Positions 8,924-17,767 are shown, numbered from the stretch's first letter. The stretch: 47,511 bases of DNA from Spongiibacter pelagi (GCF_014705705.1 NZ_JACXLD010000010.1:1-47511), one strand, 5' to 3'. Translations and numbers: made by a program. The notes: generated from the letters alone by a model not told the origin.

Positions 8924-10129
8924 ATGTCCATGAGAGACACCGCTCCCTCACCACCCAACTTGCGCCACCTCAGCGCCGCTCTGACTATATGGAAATTGGG
9001 CAGCATCAGCCGCGCCACCTCTAGCGTGCATCTATCCCAATCAGCCATCACCCAAGGCCTGGCCAAACTGGAGCAAGAACTGGATATATTGCTCTTTACC
9101 CGCTCAAGTACTGGCCTGCATGCCACCGAGGCAGGCGAAATTTTTCTTCGCCGGGCCGAACGGGCAGTGAATTGGCTGACCGCCATTGAGCAAGCCACCA
9201 GCCTACGCTCAGGCCGAAAAACGCAGCCCCTATACCGACGCCTCACCTCCACCCAACTCAGAACCCTACTCAGCGTTGTCGAACAAGGCAGTTATTCTCG
9301 GGCAGCACAGCACCTTGGACTGACCCAGCCCACAGTGCACCGCGCGATAAAAGAATTGGAAATTGTTTGTAACCAGGAGCTATTCCAGCGTTCACCAGCG
9401 GGTATGGAGCCGAGCTGGTTGGCCAGAAAAATGGCTCGACTCACAAGCCTCTTTCTTTCCGAAATTCGCCTGGGTCGCGAAGAAGTCGAAGAGCTGAAAG
9501 GGCTTAGCGCAGGTAGTGTGCGGATTGGCTGCCTGCCACTAGCGCGAACCAAACTGGTTCCGCATGCGGTCACGCACTTACTGAATGAATTTCCTGCAGC
9601 ACATATCAGTATTATCGATGGGCCTTACGAGGAACAGCTACACGCCTTACTGCACGGCCAGCTGGACATGATAGTCGGCGCGCTGCGCCACCCCAGTCCT
9701 AGCCCAGAGATCGAGCAACAATTTTTATTTCGGGATTCCCTCCACTTGGTGGTACGTGCAAGCCACCCCCTGGCTGGCCGCGCTGCGCCACCCACAGCAG
9801 AACTGCGCAACTTGGGATGGATTGCGCCCAAGCACAATACCCCTGCGCGAGAAACCTTCAGCCGTTTTTTTGCCGATTCGGGCTTTGATCCGCCTACACA
9901 AATGATTGAATGCAGTTCGTTGGTTGCCATCCGTAGTCTGCTACTAGACAGCGACCGGGTCGCCCTGCTCCCCGCCCGGCAGGTTGAACTGGAAGTGGAG
10001 ATGGGGATACTCGCTGCCAGTCCCCAGCCTCTCGAGGGAACGGGTCGCGATATAGGAATAACCGTTAGGAAAAACTGGCAGCCGACACGATTGCAGAAAC
10101 GCTTCCTAGCGCTTCTGGACAACTTTTAG
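8924..10129 (+). CDS. LysR-family regulator with two N-terminal HTH domains
   Basis: A 401-residue LysR-type regulator, about 100 residues longer than normal because it carries two winged-helix HTH domains. HTH1 spans roughly residues 13-72 (GSISRATSSVHLSQSAITQG). HTH2 spans roughly 108-165 (GSYSRAAQHLGLTQPTVHRA). The effector-binding domain follows from about 197 to 395 (SVRIGCLPLARTKLVPHAV onward). It is transcribed away from the lig operon and is its probable activator, likely responding to a protocatechuate-pathway metabolite. The start at 8924 (MSMRD) is assumed, with an ATG two codons later as the alternative. Confidence 0.9.
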   Translation: MSMRDTAPSPPNLRHLSAALTIWKLGSISRATSSVHLSQSAITQGLAKLEQELDILLFTRSSTGLHATEAGEIFLRRAERAVNWLTAIEQATSLRSGRKTQPLYRRLTSTQLRTLLSVVEQGSYSRAAQHLGLTQPTVHRAIKELEIVCNQELFQRSPAGMEPSWLARKMARLTSLFLSEIRLGREEVEELKGLSAGSVRIGCLPLARTKLVPHAVTHLLNEFPAAHISIIDGPYEEQLHALLHGQLDMIVGALRHPSPSPEIEQQFLFRDSLHLVVRASHPLAGRAAPPTAELRNLGWIAPKHNTPARETFSRFFADSGFDPPTQMIECSSLVAIRSLLLDSDRVALLPARQVELEVEMGILAASPQPLEGTGRDIGITVRKNWQPTRLQKRFLALLDNF

Positions 10130-10176
10130 GGAACCCCGATCTACATAACCGATTCCACAGCATGAAAAGCTGCCGC

Positions 10177-10617
10177 CTAGAAGTCGATAGTTTGAAGGTT
10201 TTCACTGACGTGATGAAGCACCATCAGGCACTTTTCCAATTCCCGCTTTGAAATGCCTTTAGTCGCAGCTTCATTAATTTCAGGCGCAATGTGCATAAGC
10301 TTCTTTTCGAGATCACGCCCCTTCGGAGTCAAATAAACACACATCTTGCGACGATCAATTTCGTCCCGCTTTCTGGTTAGCAATCCATCTTTTTCCATGC
10401 CCAGAATCATCGCTACCGTGGTGTTTTCCTTGACATTGATAGCATCACCCAACTCCTTTTGCGTCAGGCCCTCACGCAGCCAGAGTACCCTCAAGTAGTA
10501 CCAGTAGCCCGCCTTAAGACCAAACGGCGCTAGTCGAGCTGCCAGTAAACGATCAAAAGCTCTATGCGCTATGCGAACCTGATAGCCCAGACTCGCCTTC
10601 GGTGGAAGTGACGCCAA
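10177..10617 (-). CDS. MarR-family transcriptional regulator
   Basis: A 146-residue winged-helix regulator of the MarR family. The recognition region is LTQKELGDAINVKENTTVAMILGMEKDGLLTRKRDEIDRR, with the typical DxRR wing. It starts at TTG with GGGAGA upstream. It converges on the LysR-type gene and lies downstream of the tandem TetR gene. MarR proteins in aromatic-acid islands often sense the acid or its CoA thioester, but the target here (lig, phthalate or the unknown regulon) cannot be told from sequence. Confidence 0.88.
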   Translation of the reverse strand: MASLPPKASLGYQVRIAHRAFDRLLAARLAPFGLKAGYWYYLRVLWLREGLTQKELGDAINVKENTTVAMILGMEKDGLLTRKRDEIDRRKMCVYLTPKGRDLEKKLMHIAPEINEAATKGISKRELEKCLMVLHHVSENLQTIDF

Positions 10618-10828
10618 TGTTTATCTCCCTTGCCCGCCGTACCCGCAATCGCCCGCATCCTCAACTTACCGCTAGCTGGGAGAAAGAAGTCGAAGCCTAA
10701 TTCCAGAACGAAGACTCGCAACGCAATTCGGTCGCCAACAGAGAAGGCAAGAATAAAAAACCAAACTCTACCAAGCCCAGCGCAATGCTGCGTCTCGCAG
10801 CAAAACCCACAGATCACAACGACGCAAG

Positions 10829-12136
10829 CTACGACCGCGCCGCCTGACCTGCCAACTCAAGACCAAGAGCAATAACTTGCTCTGACAAGTCCCCCTGCTT
10901 CTGGACCAAATTCCGAACTGCAATGCCCTTCACCATATTCCACAAAAAACTGGTGATTTGGTAGGCCTTACCGGCCTCAACCCCCGATTCCATCAAACGG
11001 CTCGCCCACTGGTTCTGAGCGCCCGGAGAATAGCGCTCCTCCAGCGCTTTGCGCACCTTTGCCAGAGACTCATCTTTTCCAGAAGCGATCAGTATATCCA
11101 GCGTGACTTTATAAGAATCATCAAAGAAACGCGCCTGAGCATCCTCGACAATAGCAGATAGGATGTCTGCATCTTTAGTTGCGCCAATTCGACGCAAACT
11201 GTCCTGTTCTATCCGGTCTACTATACGCTCGTATACCGCTGCAACGAGTAGGTCCTTGGTAGGATAATGGTGTAACAGCCCGCCCCGGGAGACTCCTGAC
11301 TGATCGATAACCTTGGCTGAACGGAGTCCAGCATGCCCCAAATCCCGCATAATTTGGTACGTTGTATCGAGAATTTGGTCCCGAGTGGAGGCACTGCGCC
11401 CTTGTTGGCCTTTATGATCGACTGCCCCTTCCACAGGTATGCCATTGCCTAGCTTCGACCCGGGCGGACTCGGGGGAGAGCTTGGCAGAGCGGGAGAGCC
11501 AAGTCTTTTCGACTTGAGATAACCGGTAAGAAGGCCTACAGCAAATTCGAGCTCGCCAGCATTTTTCTTCCCACGTCCGCCCTCTATTTTTCGGCCAACA
11601 ACGTAACCCCTCTGAATACTCCACAACAGCACGAGGATTGCTGCAGCTTCCTGGCGGCTGATACCTGACTGGGCAATTCGATGAACCCACGCTTCTTCAA
11701 TTGGTACCCGACTATTTGCTGAGATTTCTCTGACGCCGTCAGCAAGATGCTCCTCTTCGCCCGCAGAAACCAGCATATTTAAACTAACGGTATATAATTT
11801 GCTCGTTAAAAAATCTTGAGCGTGGCGGGCCGCCTGATCAATAACGTCCTCATCCGCTGTTTTGGCCGCATCAAACTCGGCCTGCCCCACCTCACTCTCG
11901 AACAGACGCTCGATTGCCGCTTCAATAAGTTCCTTTTTGGTGGAAAAATGGTGGGTTTGACCACCCCTGGAGACTTTAGCACGAGCAGCAGCATCGGCTA
12001 TTCGAAAGCGCGAATAACCATTTTCAAGAAGGAGGTCGACGGTGGCCTTAAGGAGTTTACCAGACGTTTCACTGCGGCGCTCTTCTTGCGTGCGTCGCCT
12101 TTTTCTGGGGCTACTCTTTTTTGTACTTGGAAGCAT
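10829..12136 (-). CDS. Tandem TetR-family regulator (two full TetR units fused)
   Basis: A 435-residue protein containing two complete TetR-type repressors in one chain. HTH1 lies at about residues 24-72 (VSRGGQTHHFSTKKELIEAA), with its ligand domain to about 210. A proline/serine/glycine-rich linker follows (about 213-250). HTH2 lies at about 250-300 (VSRGGLLHHYPTKDLLVAAV), with a second ligand domain to the end. The halves are clearly homologous: both have VSRGG-HH-TK in the HTH, and NMLVSAGEEEHLA parallels DILIASGKDESLA in the ligand domain. This suggests internal duplication or fusion of adjacent paralogues. It sits beside the unknown catabolic regulon whose promoters share a palindrome and is the best candidate to bind it. 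Position of the start codon: 12136. Confidence 0.9.
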   Translation of the reverse strand: MLPSTKKSSPRKRRRTQEERRSETSGKLLKATVDLLLENGYSRFRIADAAARAKVSRGGQTHHFSTKKELIEAAIERLFESEVGQAEFDAAKTADEDVIDQAARHAQDFLTSKLYTVSLNMLVSAGEEEHLADGVREISANSRVPIEEAWVHRIAQSGISRQEAAAILVLLWSIQRGYVVGRKIEGGRGKKNAGELEFAVGLLTGYLKSKRLGSPALPSSPPSPPGSKLGNGIPVEGAVDHKGQQGRSASTRDQILDTTYQIMRDLGHAGLRSAKVIDQSGVSRGGLLHHYPTKDLLVAAVYERIVDRIEQDSLRRIGATKDADILSAIVEDAQARFFDDSYKVTLDILIASGKDESLAKVRKALEERYSPGAQNQWASRLMESGVEAGKAYQITSFLWNMVKGIAVRNLVQKQGDLSEQVIALGLELAGQAARS

Positions 12137-12679
12137 TGTCTGCAGACATGTTACCTAGGGGGGATGACAGAGCCGGAAAATCAACGAAACAAATTCAGAA
12201 TACGGCAGTACCCTGTGATGTTAAATGGGTTACTCCTTAAAGGCAAGGAAGTATAACCATGCCTCGAAGAGCCAATCCTAGAAAACGAAAGCGCGAGAGG
12301 CCTTGAAGGCATGACACTTATAAACTATTCAATACTTGGTCAGTACCTGGGTTTTCGAATTGGACTGTCAACATGCCTGAGATTGAACGCAGACCACCCA
12401 GGGTGTTTTATAACTACCTTCAGCTCGATATTTCCATAACACCCCGCAGCATGAACAATATGCAGATCAAAATAGGCAGCAGTGCAGATGATAGAGGCCA
12501 GCCCGCTCCATGCTACTTCAACCAGCCTCTTCAACGCTTTGTGCGACGCTGTCGAAATTGTGCTAATCCTTTACGCCTGCTTCAAATCAACTTAAGTTCG
12601 ACAACACAAAGGCGATCGTTATGACGTCAAAGACCTTGGGTTATGTCCATAACCCTCACCGCTCCATGCTTGCTGACGA
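12137..12679. other. 543-bp stretch without a convincing gene
   Basis: It lies upstream of the tandem TetR gene and downstream of the VOC gene, both on the minus strand. The short open frames here have no recognisable similarity. The one structural element is a perfect inverted repeat GGGTTATG-TC-CATAACCC at 12638-12655, just beyond the VOC stop codon. It could act as a weak terminator hairpin, but no T-run follows. The promoter of the TetR gene must lie here; I could not place it. Confidence 0.5.
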
Positions 12680-13354
12680 TTACTCAGGCGCATTGAATCG
12701 CATTGCTTCTTTGAGCTCTTCGTCAGAAAGATAGCCAAGAGCGTCAAACATCGGCCGTGGAATCGGCGTCGGGTACATAGCGTTATCCAGACTGGGTTGC
12801 TTCACCGCACCTCCTTGACTGGCAAACGCCGGTGGATTGAGGTAGCGTTTCAAATCCGCTTCGCTCATTCCGAGTGTCTTAGCGGTACTAGGGTCGACCC
12901 AGTCTTCCGCTCGCACTGGCTCACATTGATCCGTGGTAGCAAACTCAAGTTGCATCCCTTCAGGACCACCAAAGTACATGGAGTGACTCATGCCATGCTC
13001 CAGCGGACCAAAAACAGCGTAGCCATTGCTTCTCAGGCGATCCCTCAGGGTCATCATTTCCTCAAGACTGTCGCAACCGAAGGCCATATGTTGCATTGCA
13101 CCGCCAGCCACCGGGTGCGCGGTGTCAATTGCGTGGCTCACGCCATAGACAGGCTCGACATTGACGTCCTTTATTTGCACGAAGCTCACATATGCGTCTT
13201 TCCCCGCTTCAATAAAGCAATGAGAAGCACCAGGAACTCCGTGCATAGGAAAAATCCCAACCAGCTTCATACCGAGAACCTGGGTATAAAACTCAATTTG
13301 CGTTTTCATATCATTTGTTATGAAAGCGGCATGGTGTACACCAGTAAATGCCAT
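12680..13354 (-). CDS. VOC-superfamily (glyoxalase / extradiol-dioxygenase fold) protein
   Basis: A 224-residue protein. An N-terminal VOC domain (about residues 4-140) begins GVHHAAFITNDMKTQIEFY. Likely metal ligands are H8 (or H7), H89 (AMQHMAFG) and E137 (MQLEFATT), the usual His-His-Glu set. A roughly 80-residue C-terminal extension (SEADLKRYLNPPAF) has no fold I recognise. GGAGAG precedes the ATG. It follows the BKACE-type gene by 104 bp, probably in one transcript. The reaction is unknown. It could be a lyase, epimerase or dioxygenase acting on an intermediate of the neighbouring pathway. Confidence 0.8.
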   Translation of the reverse strand: MAFTGVHHAAFITNDMKTQIEFYTQVLGMKLVGIFPMHGVPGASHCFIEAGKDAYVSFVQIKDVNVEPVYGVSHAIDTAHPVAGGAMQHMAFGCDSLEEMMTLRDRLRSNGYAVFGPLEHGMSHSMYFGGPEGMQLEFATTDQCEPVRAEDWVDPSTAKTLGMSEADLKRYLNPPAFASQGGAVKQPSLDNAMYPTPIPRPMFDALGYLSDEELKEAMRFNAPE

Positions 13355-13458
13355 GATATCTCTCCAAAAATAACTTGCGTCAACGACCTTAAGTACTTTG
13401 ACGGATGAGCTCCGAGCCCACCTTCGTATTTAGAAAATAAACCATCAAAATCCAAAAG

Positions 13459-14436
13459 CTATCGTTCGGGCATACCGAACATTCTACGCATTTCATTGGC
13501 GGTCGCAGGTCTGCGACCGTGCATTTCGGCAATCTCCTTTGCGCGCTTGAACATTTCTAAGTTGCTGGTGAATTTCTCATCAGAGTTAGGATACTTGAAT
13601 TCGGTATCCTCAGTACCAACTCGAATGTGCATACCCAGCATGGTCGCCAGCGTGGTGAAGTACATCGTGCCACGACCTGCTGCACAACCAATGAACTGGG
13701 CGTTGGGATCGATTTTCCGTATCTGGTGCTGCAGCAGCAGCATCTGCCGAACCAAATCATCCATATCCATTACCGTATTACCTGACAACAGCGTGCGCCC
13801 TACGTCAAAAGGCAGACCGAACAGCAGCCCCCACAGAACCGGCCCCTTCATCAGCCCTTTGTCGATAATACGGCGCTTCATCAACTCGATTTCACCGGAG
13901 TTGTGAATTGCCACTTGGGGCAGTACGCCGTATTCGAACAATGTCTTGACCGCATTGGTCACAAACACTTCTGGGTGACCCGGAGCACAGGGTGCAGTCT
14001 CCGCCAAACCGGCTTTCACCGGGCTCATGCACTCTTCGAAGGTCGCTCCGTTCAGAACATTCAGGTCTGCCATAAAGCTATAACCATAACGCTTGCGCAG
14101 CGGCTCAAGCACCATCGGGTAAGCTTCAGTAGGGGGAATCTGGTCCAAACGGCGGCCCTTCTCATCCGTCACCCAGGTAAAATCAATGTGGACAGACCAA
14201 GCACCTTCCTCAATTACTGCAGAGGCCTCATCAATGTACTTTTCAACAGAAGATTTGGATGCACCGGCCTTTGCGTCATCGCCAAAACGATTTGATACTG
14301 CACAGGAGATACCAATAATTTCAGGCACATCCCACTTTGGCTGCACGTAGTCCCCAAGGAAGCTGTATCCCTCCATTTCCTGCTTTGCAGCCTCCCACAG
14401 GGACGGAATGTTTTTCATATCGATATTGTCACTCAT
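13459..14436 (-). CDS. BKACE-family (DUF849, beta-keto acid cleavage) enzyme, variant metal site
   Basis: A 325-residue TIM-barrel protein of the beta-keto acid cleavage enzyme family. Characterised members are Zn-dependent and condense a beta-keto acid with acetyl-CoA, releasing acetoacetate and a new acyl-CoA. Family blocks seen are AWSVHIDFTWVTDEKGR, HIRVGTEDTEF and RRPATANEMRRMFGM. The family usually has H-x-H at the first metal motif (HIHVRD); here it is H83-x-D85, so the metal site or reaction may differ. GAGGAA precedes the ATG. Its promoter carries the ACAG-N6-CTGT palindrome at 14499-14512. Confidence 0.82.
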   Translation of the reverse strand: MSDNIDMKNIPSLWEAAKQEMEGYSFLGDYVQPKWDVPEIIGISCAVSNRFGDDAKAGASKSSVEKYIDEASAVIEEGAWSVHIDFTWVTDEKGRRLDQIPPTEAYPMVLEPLRKRYGYSFMADLNVLNGATFEECMSPVKAGLAETAPCAPGHPEVFVTNAVKTLFEYGVLPQVAIHNSGEIELMKRRIIDKGLMKGPVLWGLLFGLPFDVGRTLLSGNTVMDMDDLVRQMLLLQHQIRKIDPNAQFIGCAAGRGTMYFTTLATMLGMHIRVGTEDTEFKYPNSDEKFTSNLEMFKRAKEIAEMHGRRPATANEMRRMFGMPER

Positions 14437-14755
14437 TATTTTTCCTCAGCTACCTTATCCAGAAGTTATAAGGCCCGGACCTTTCGGGCATGTTACAAAC
14501 AGGTTGTACTGTCTATATAGTTGTGGATTCAAGCACAATTCCAAGCTCTGCGCAACCATCAAACCGTGCCTACAGAACCATCGATAAAGTGCAAAAACCC
14601 TCACCTCTTACCGGCATTACCAAGCGGCAACAACAAGTAGCCGCAACTATTTGTAATACGGACAACACTGCAGCTCCCTACAATTCCATGCCGCTCACTA
14701 TTCCGGGGCAACTTCCGAAACACAATAGTTGGCGAATCGCGATAGAGAGTAGCCG
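14437..14755. promoter_or_regulatory. Promoter region of the BKACE-VOC unit
   Basis: A 319-bp gap between the sulfotransferase-like gene and the BKACE gene. It contains the minus-strand promoter and operator at 14499-14532. A short inverted repeat GCCCG/CGGGC sits around 14473-14489, in the expected leader of the transcript. I see no gene here. Confidence 0.55.
14499..14532 (-). promoter_or_regulatory. Promoter with palindromic operator, upstream of BKACE
   Basis: The palindrome ACAGGTTGTACTGT (14499-14512) overlaps a minus-strand -10 box, TACAAC (14503-14508). A -35 TTGAAT (14527-14532) lies 18 bp upstream. The same palindrome with one base changed recurs at 20883-20896 and 21089-21102. Binding there would block RNA polymerase, which fits repression by a TetR-type protein. 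Confidence 0.65.
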
Positions 14756-15451
14756 CTAAAACACCCAAAGCATAATAATCAGCCCCATCAAGATATAAGG
14801 TAGGTAACTTAGAGCCTTGAAAATTTTAACAATGCGCTCAATTTCATGGGCCTCATTCACCCGCGGATATGGCTCAGCAGGAATATCCTTCCCCAGGAAT
14901 TCACACAGCGGTTGCCATCCATCAGCGGGGTGGTGCACCAGCAGGCGCTCAGGCGGGTAGTACGCTTTGACGTCTTCAGTATTTTGCAGGAACACCTGTT
15001 TCGCATACGCCTCGTCAGCGAATCGACCGCCAAACACCCCATCCCAAACAACCCCTGTCACCATTTGATGGATGGTGCGCATCCGCGGACTTAACCAACG
15101 CAACCAGCGGGGCATGCTCTGGGTAAAAGCAAATATAGTGCTGCGGGTGCTGTCGTACCATTTGTCTGCGTCACGTACAGAAAGAACAATTTTGGCATCG
15201 GGATAATGGGCTGCCAGCTCTTTATGAAACTTGGCCGAGGGCCAGTCGCAAGCCGCCTGAAAGCCCTCAAAGATGACACTCCATTCAACCGCCTCCCCCG
15301 CACCTGCTCGATTAAACAAATCGACCTGGTCGCGCCGAGGCATCACTTCCTTCATATGGTGGCATGGGGCATAACCCAATCTCTCCAAAGCGACCTTAAG
15401 AGAATTTGTACTCGTCCGACCGAAACCGGCCCCAATAACCTGCAAGGTCAC
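14756..15451 (-). CDS. Sulfotransferase-family protein with C-terminal membrane segment
   Basis: A 231-residue protein with a PAPS-binding-like P-loop near the N-terminus (GAGFGRTSTNSLKVAL) and a 3'-phosphate-type segment (VLSVRDADKWYDST), typical of the Sulfotransfer_4 family. The last 20 residues (YLPYILMGLIIMLWVF) form a hydrophobic tail, suggesting membrane anchoring. The start is GTG with GGGAG six bases upstream. It is the last gene of the long minus-strand operon starting at 20739. Many family members are of unknown function, so sulfate transfer to a pathway substrate is only a possibility. Confidence 0.75.
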   Translation of the reverse strand: MTLQVIGAGFGRTSTNSLKVALERLGYAPCHHMKEVMPRRDQVDLFNRAGAGEAVEWSVIFEGFQAACDWPSAKFHKELAAHYPDAKIVLSVRDADKWYDSTRSTIFAFTQSMPRWLRWLSPRMRTIHQMVTGVVWDGVFGGRFADEAYAKQVFLQNTEDVKAYYPPERLLVHHPADGWQPLCEFLGKDIPAEPYPRVNEAHEIERIVKIFKALSYLPYILMGLIIMLWVF

Positions 15452-15512
15452 AACAAGCTCCCAATGATTAAAGTACGTTTATCCCCTGCACCAAAGCCAG
15501 ACGCATAACACA

Positions 15513-16580
15513 TTATTGACAGGCTTCCATTGCTCTGCGGGCCAGCTCCGCCAGGGTCGGGAAAGATGCCGCGCGATCTCGGGCATGAGCAGACGCGGCG
15601 CTGCCTTTTATCACCCGCCCCTTGATACCATGGAAAATCGCGGCCAGTCTGAAAAAGTTGAAAGCAATATAAAAATCATAGTTGGCGATAGCACTGCGCC
15701 CGGTACGACGACAGTAGTCAGCAATATAGTCTTCCTCCGTCGGAATGCCTAGCTCATGCAGGTCCGCCCCCGACAGGCCCGCAACGATATTCGGCGGCAT
15801 CCGGTACATCATTGCGTGGTAAGCAAAATCCGACAGGGGGTCACCCAAAGTAGACAGCTCCCAGTCTAGCACTGCGAGTATGCGCGGCTCTGTAGGGTGA
15901 AAAATGACATTGTCACAACGGAAGTCGCCGTGAATAAGCGTTGTAGTATTGCCCTCTGGTATGTTTTCCGGCAGCCATTCAATAAGGCGATCCATATTGG
16001 CATCTCTGCCAGCGTCGCCGTCGTCCAGGTACTGCTTCGTCCAACGGGCAATTTGGCGCTCAAAGTAATTACCCGTGCGACCATAATCGCCCAAGCCCAA
16101 TGCTTGGTAATCAAGGGTATGCAACTGCGCGATAGTCGCATTCATGGCGTCAAAGTAAGCGCGGCGTTCAGACTTGGCCACATCTGGGAAGGTAGCATCC
16201 CAAATAATGCGACCCTCAATCATCTCCATAATGTAAAAATTGCTGCCAATAAGCGTTTCATCAGTGCACAATCCGTAAACATGAGCGACAGGGTAGCCCG
16301 CTTTACCCAGCCCAATCAGCACAGTGGCTTCACGCTCCACCGAGTGCGCCCCCTTGACCAGCTTTCCCGGCGGTTTGCGCCGCAAAACGTAACTTCGGCC
16401 AGAAGTGATCAGTTTATAGGTGGGATTGGATTGCCCCCCCTTAAACTGCTCAACTCGAAGAGGTCCCTCAAAGCCCTCTACATTGGCCTTCATCCAGTTA
16501 GCCAGCGCGGCTTCATTAAAGGCAAACCCTTCCCGAACTGGGGTTGATCCAGAATTTGATGAATGATCGGAAGCACTCAT
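15513..16580 (-). CDS. APH-family phosphotransferase (ACAD10/11 kinase-like)
   Basis: A 355-residue kinase-fold protein. The N-lobe contains FKGGQSNPTYKL and YVLRRKPPG, the catalytic loop is HGDFRCDN, and the metal-binding motif is LDWELSTLGDP. It resembles the kinase domain of ACAD10/ACAD11 and bacterial LvaA, which phosphorylate 4-hydroxyacyl-CoA so that phosphate can be eliminated. I chose the ATG at 16580, two bases after the stop of the upstream acyl-CoA dehydrogenase. A TTG at 16598 that overlaps that gene is possible. Tight coupling with the dehydrogenase supports a joint function. Confidence 0.85.
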   Translation of the reverse strand: MSASDHSSNSGSTPVREGFAFNEAALANWMKANVEGFEGPLRVEQFKGGQSNPTYKLITSGRSYVLRRKPPGKLVKGAHSVEREATVLIGLGKAGYPVAHVYGLCTDETLIGSNFYIMEMIEGRIIWDATFPDVAKSERRAYFDAMNATIAQLHTLDYQALGLGDYGRTGNYFERQIARWTKQYLDDGDAGRDANMDRLIEWLPENIPEGNTTTLIHGDFRCDNVIFHPTEPRILAVLDWELSTLGDPLSDFAYHAMMYRMPPNIVAGLSGADLHELGIPTEEDYIADYCRRTGRSAIANYDFYIAFNFFRLAAIFHGIKGRVIKGSAASAHARDRAASFPTLAELARRAMEACQ

Positions 16581-16582
16581 AA

Positions 16583-17767
16583 CTACATCGCTTTCCAATC
16601 GCGCTTGATTTTTTTAGCCAGGGACCACTTATGAACTTCGGTTGGACCGTCGTAGATGCGAAAAGCACGAATCTCACGAAAGACCTGTTCAACAACTGTA
16701 TTCTGAGTCACACCAGTCCCGCCCATAACTTGAACACAACGGTCAGCAATGCGCATGAGAGCTTCAGAAACCGCCACTTTTGTCATGGAACTCTCCACAG
16801 TCGCAAGCGATCCACTATCAAGCACGGCGGCACACCAGTCGATCATTAGTTCGGCCTGTTTTAGATCAATCAGATTCTCCGCAAGCATAAAGCCTACACC
16901 TTCATGATCAACTAGCAGTTTCCCAAAAGCCTCTCGCTGACAGGCATAATCAGTCGCGATTTCATGGGCGCGCTTGCACGCACCGAGCCAGCGCATACAG
17001 TGCGAAAGCCGGGCTGGGGATAGACGCACTTGAGCATACTTGAAGCCCTCACCAGCCTCCCCAAGCATCTGCTCAGCCGGCACCCGGAGATTGTCTATCG
17101 TGAAGGTGCCGTGCCCGCCAGGCATAGCATTATCGATGGTGTGAGGGAGCTCATCGAGGCGAATCGCCGGGTTGGGGAGATCCACCAAAAACATACAGGC
17201 CCCCTCTTCGGCGGCGGCCATAACAATACCGACCTTTGCACCTATGGCACCAGTAATAAAAGCCTTCCGACCATTGATCACCCAATCATCACCATCCCGA
17301 CGACAGGTGGTTTTCATCATAGATGGATCGGAGCCTGCACCGTTCTCACTCGCTGGCTCGGTCATAAAAAATGCTGACCGCGCCTCGCCGGAGGCTATCG
17401 GCTCCAAAAAGCGCATCTTGAGGGCGGGGCTGGCGACATGCCCCATTAGGTACATATTGCCTTCGTCCGGCGCCGCTGTATTACAGGCTACAGGACCGAT
17501 GGGAGACAATCCTGAATTTATCAATACTAGAGCTGTCTCCCGCTGAGTGAGATGATGACCATCTGGTCGAATATGGGGTGTCATTACCCCAGCTTCCCGC
17601 GCCTTGTGACGCATCTCCATCACAAGCTCTTCGGTGGGCGCACCATGACTATCCCGACGGGCATCTTTCTCATAGGGAACAATCACATTGCGCACAAATT
17701 TTTCTACCCGCGCTGCCATCTCCACAGCGTAATCGCTCACCGGAGTCGCCAGGGAGGATTGTTTCAT
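16583..17767 (-). CDS. Acyl-CoA dehydrogenase (ACAD10/11-like)
   Basis: A 394-residue FAD enzyme of the acyl-CoA dehydrogenase fold. Seen are MTEPASENGAGSDPSMMKTT (flavin/substrate loop), WVINGRKAFITGA, and the C-terminal RAFRIYDGPTEVHKWSLAKK. The last carries YDGPTEVH, as in ACAD11-type proteins, instead of the usual YEGT. I chose the ATG at 17767, which has GGAGA upstream. An in-frame start at 17815 would add 16 residues. It is coupled to the kinase gene that follows. In ACAD10/11 biology the two domains are fused; here they are neighbouring genes. Confidence 0.88.
   Translation of the reverse strand: MKQSSLATPVSDYAVEMAARVEKFVRNVIVPYEKDARRDSHGAPTEELVMEMRHKAREAGVMTPHIRPDGHHLTQRETALVLINSGLSPIGPVACNTAAPDEGNMYLMGHVASPALKMRFLEPIASGEARSAFFMTEPASENGAGSDPSMMKTTCRRDGDDWVINGRKAFITGAIGAKVGIVMAAAEEGACMFLVDLPNPAIRLDELPHTIDNAMPGGHGTFTIDNLRVPAEQMLGEAGEGFKYAQVRLSPARLSHCMRWLGACKRAHEIATDYACQREAFGKLLVDHEGVGFMLAENLIDLKQAELMIDWCAAVLDSGSLATVESSMTKVAVSEALMRIADRCVQVMGGTGVTQNTVVEQVFREIRAFRIYDGPTEVHKWSLAKKIKRDWKAM

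Noticed and set aside
10786-10802. Hairpin TGCTGCG-TCT-CGCAGCA downstream of the tandem TetR gene as a terminator
   Set aside because: The stem is perfect, but no T-run follows directly on either strand; the nearest on the minus strand is about 25 bases away.
12325-12352. A possible fourth copy of the ACAG-N6-CTGT operator near the tandem TetR gene
   Set aside because: The sequence there needs a three-base gap to align and has lost the palindrome. It is not placed on a recognisable promoter.
12340-12534. Minus-strand small open frame upstream of the tandem TetR gene
   Set aside because: 64 codons, no ribosome site, no similarity that I recognise.
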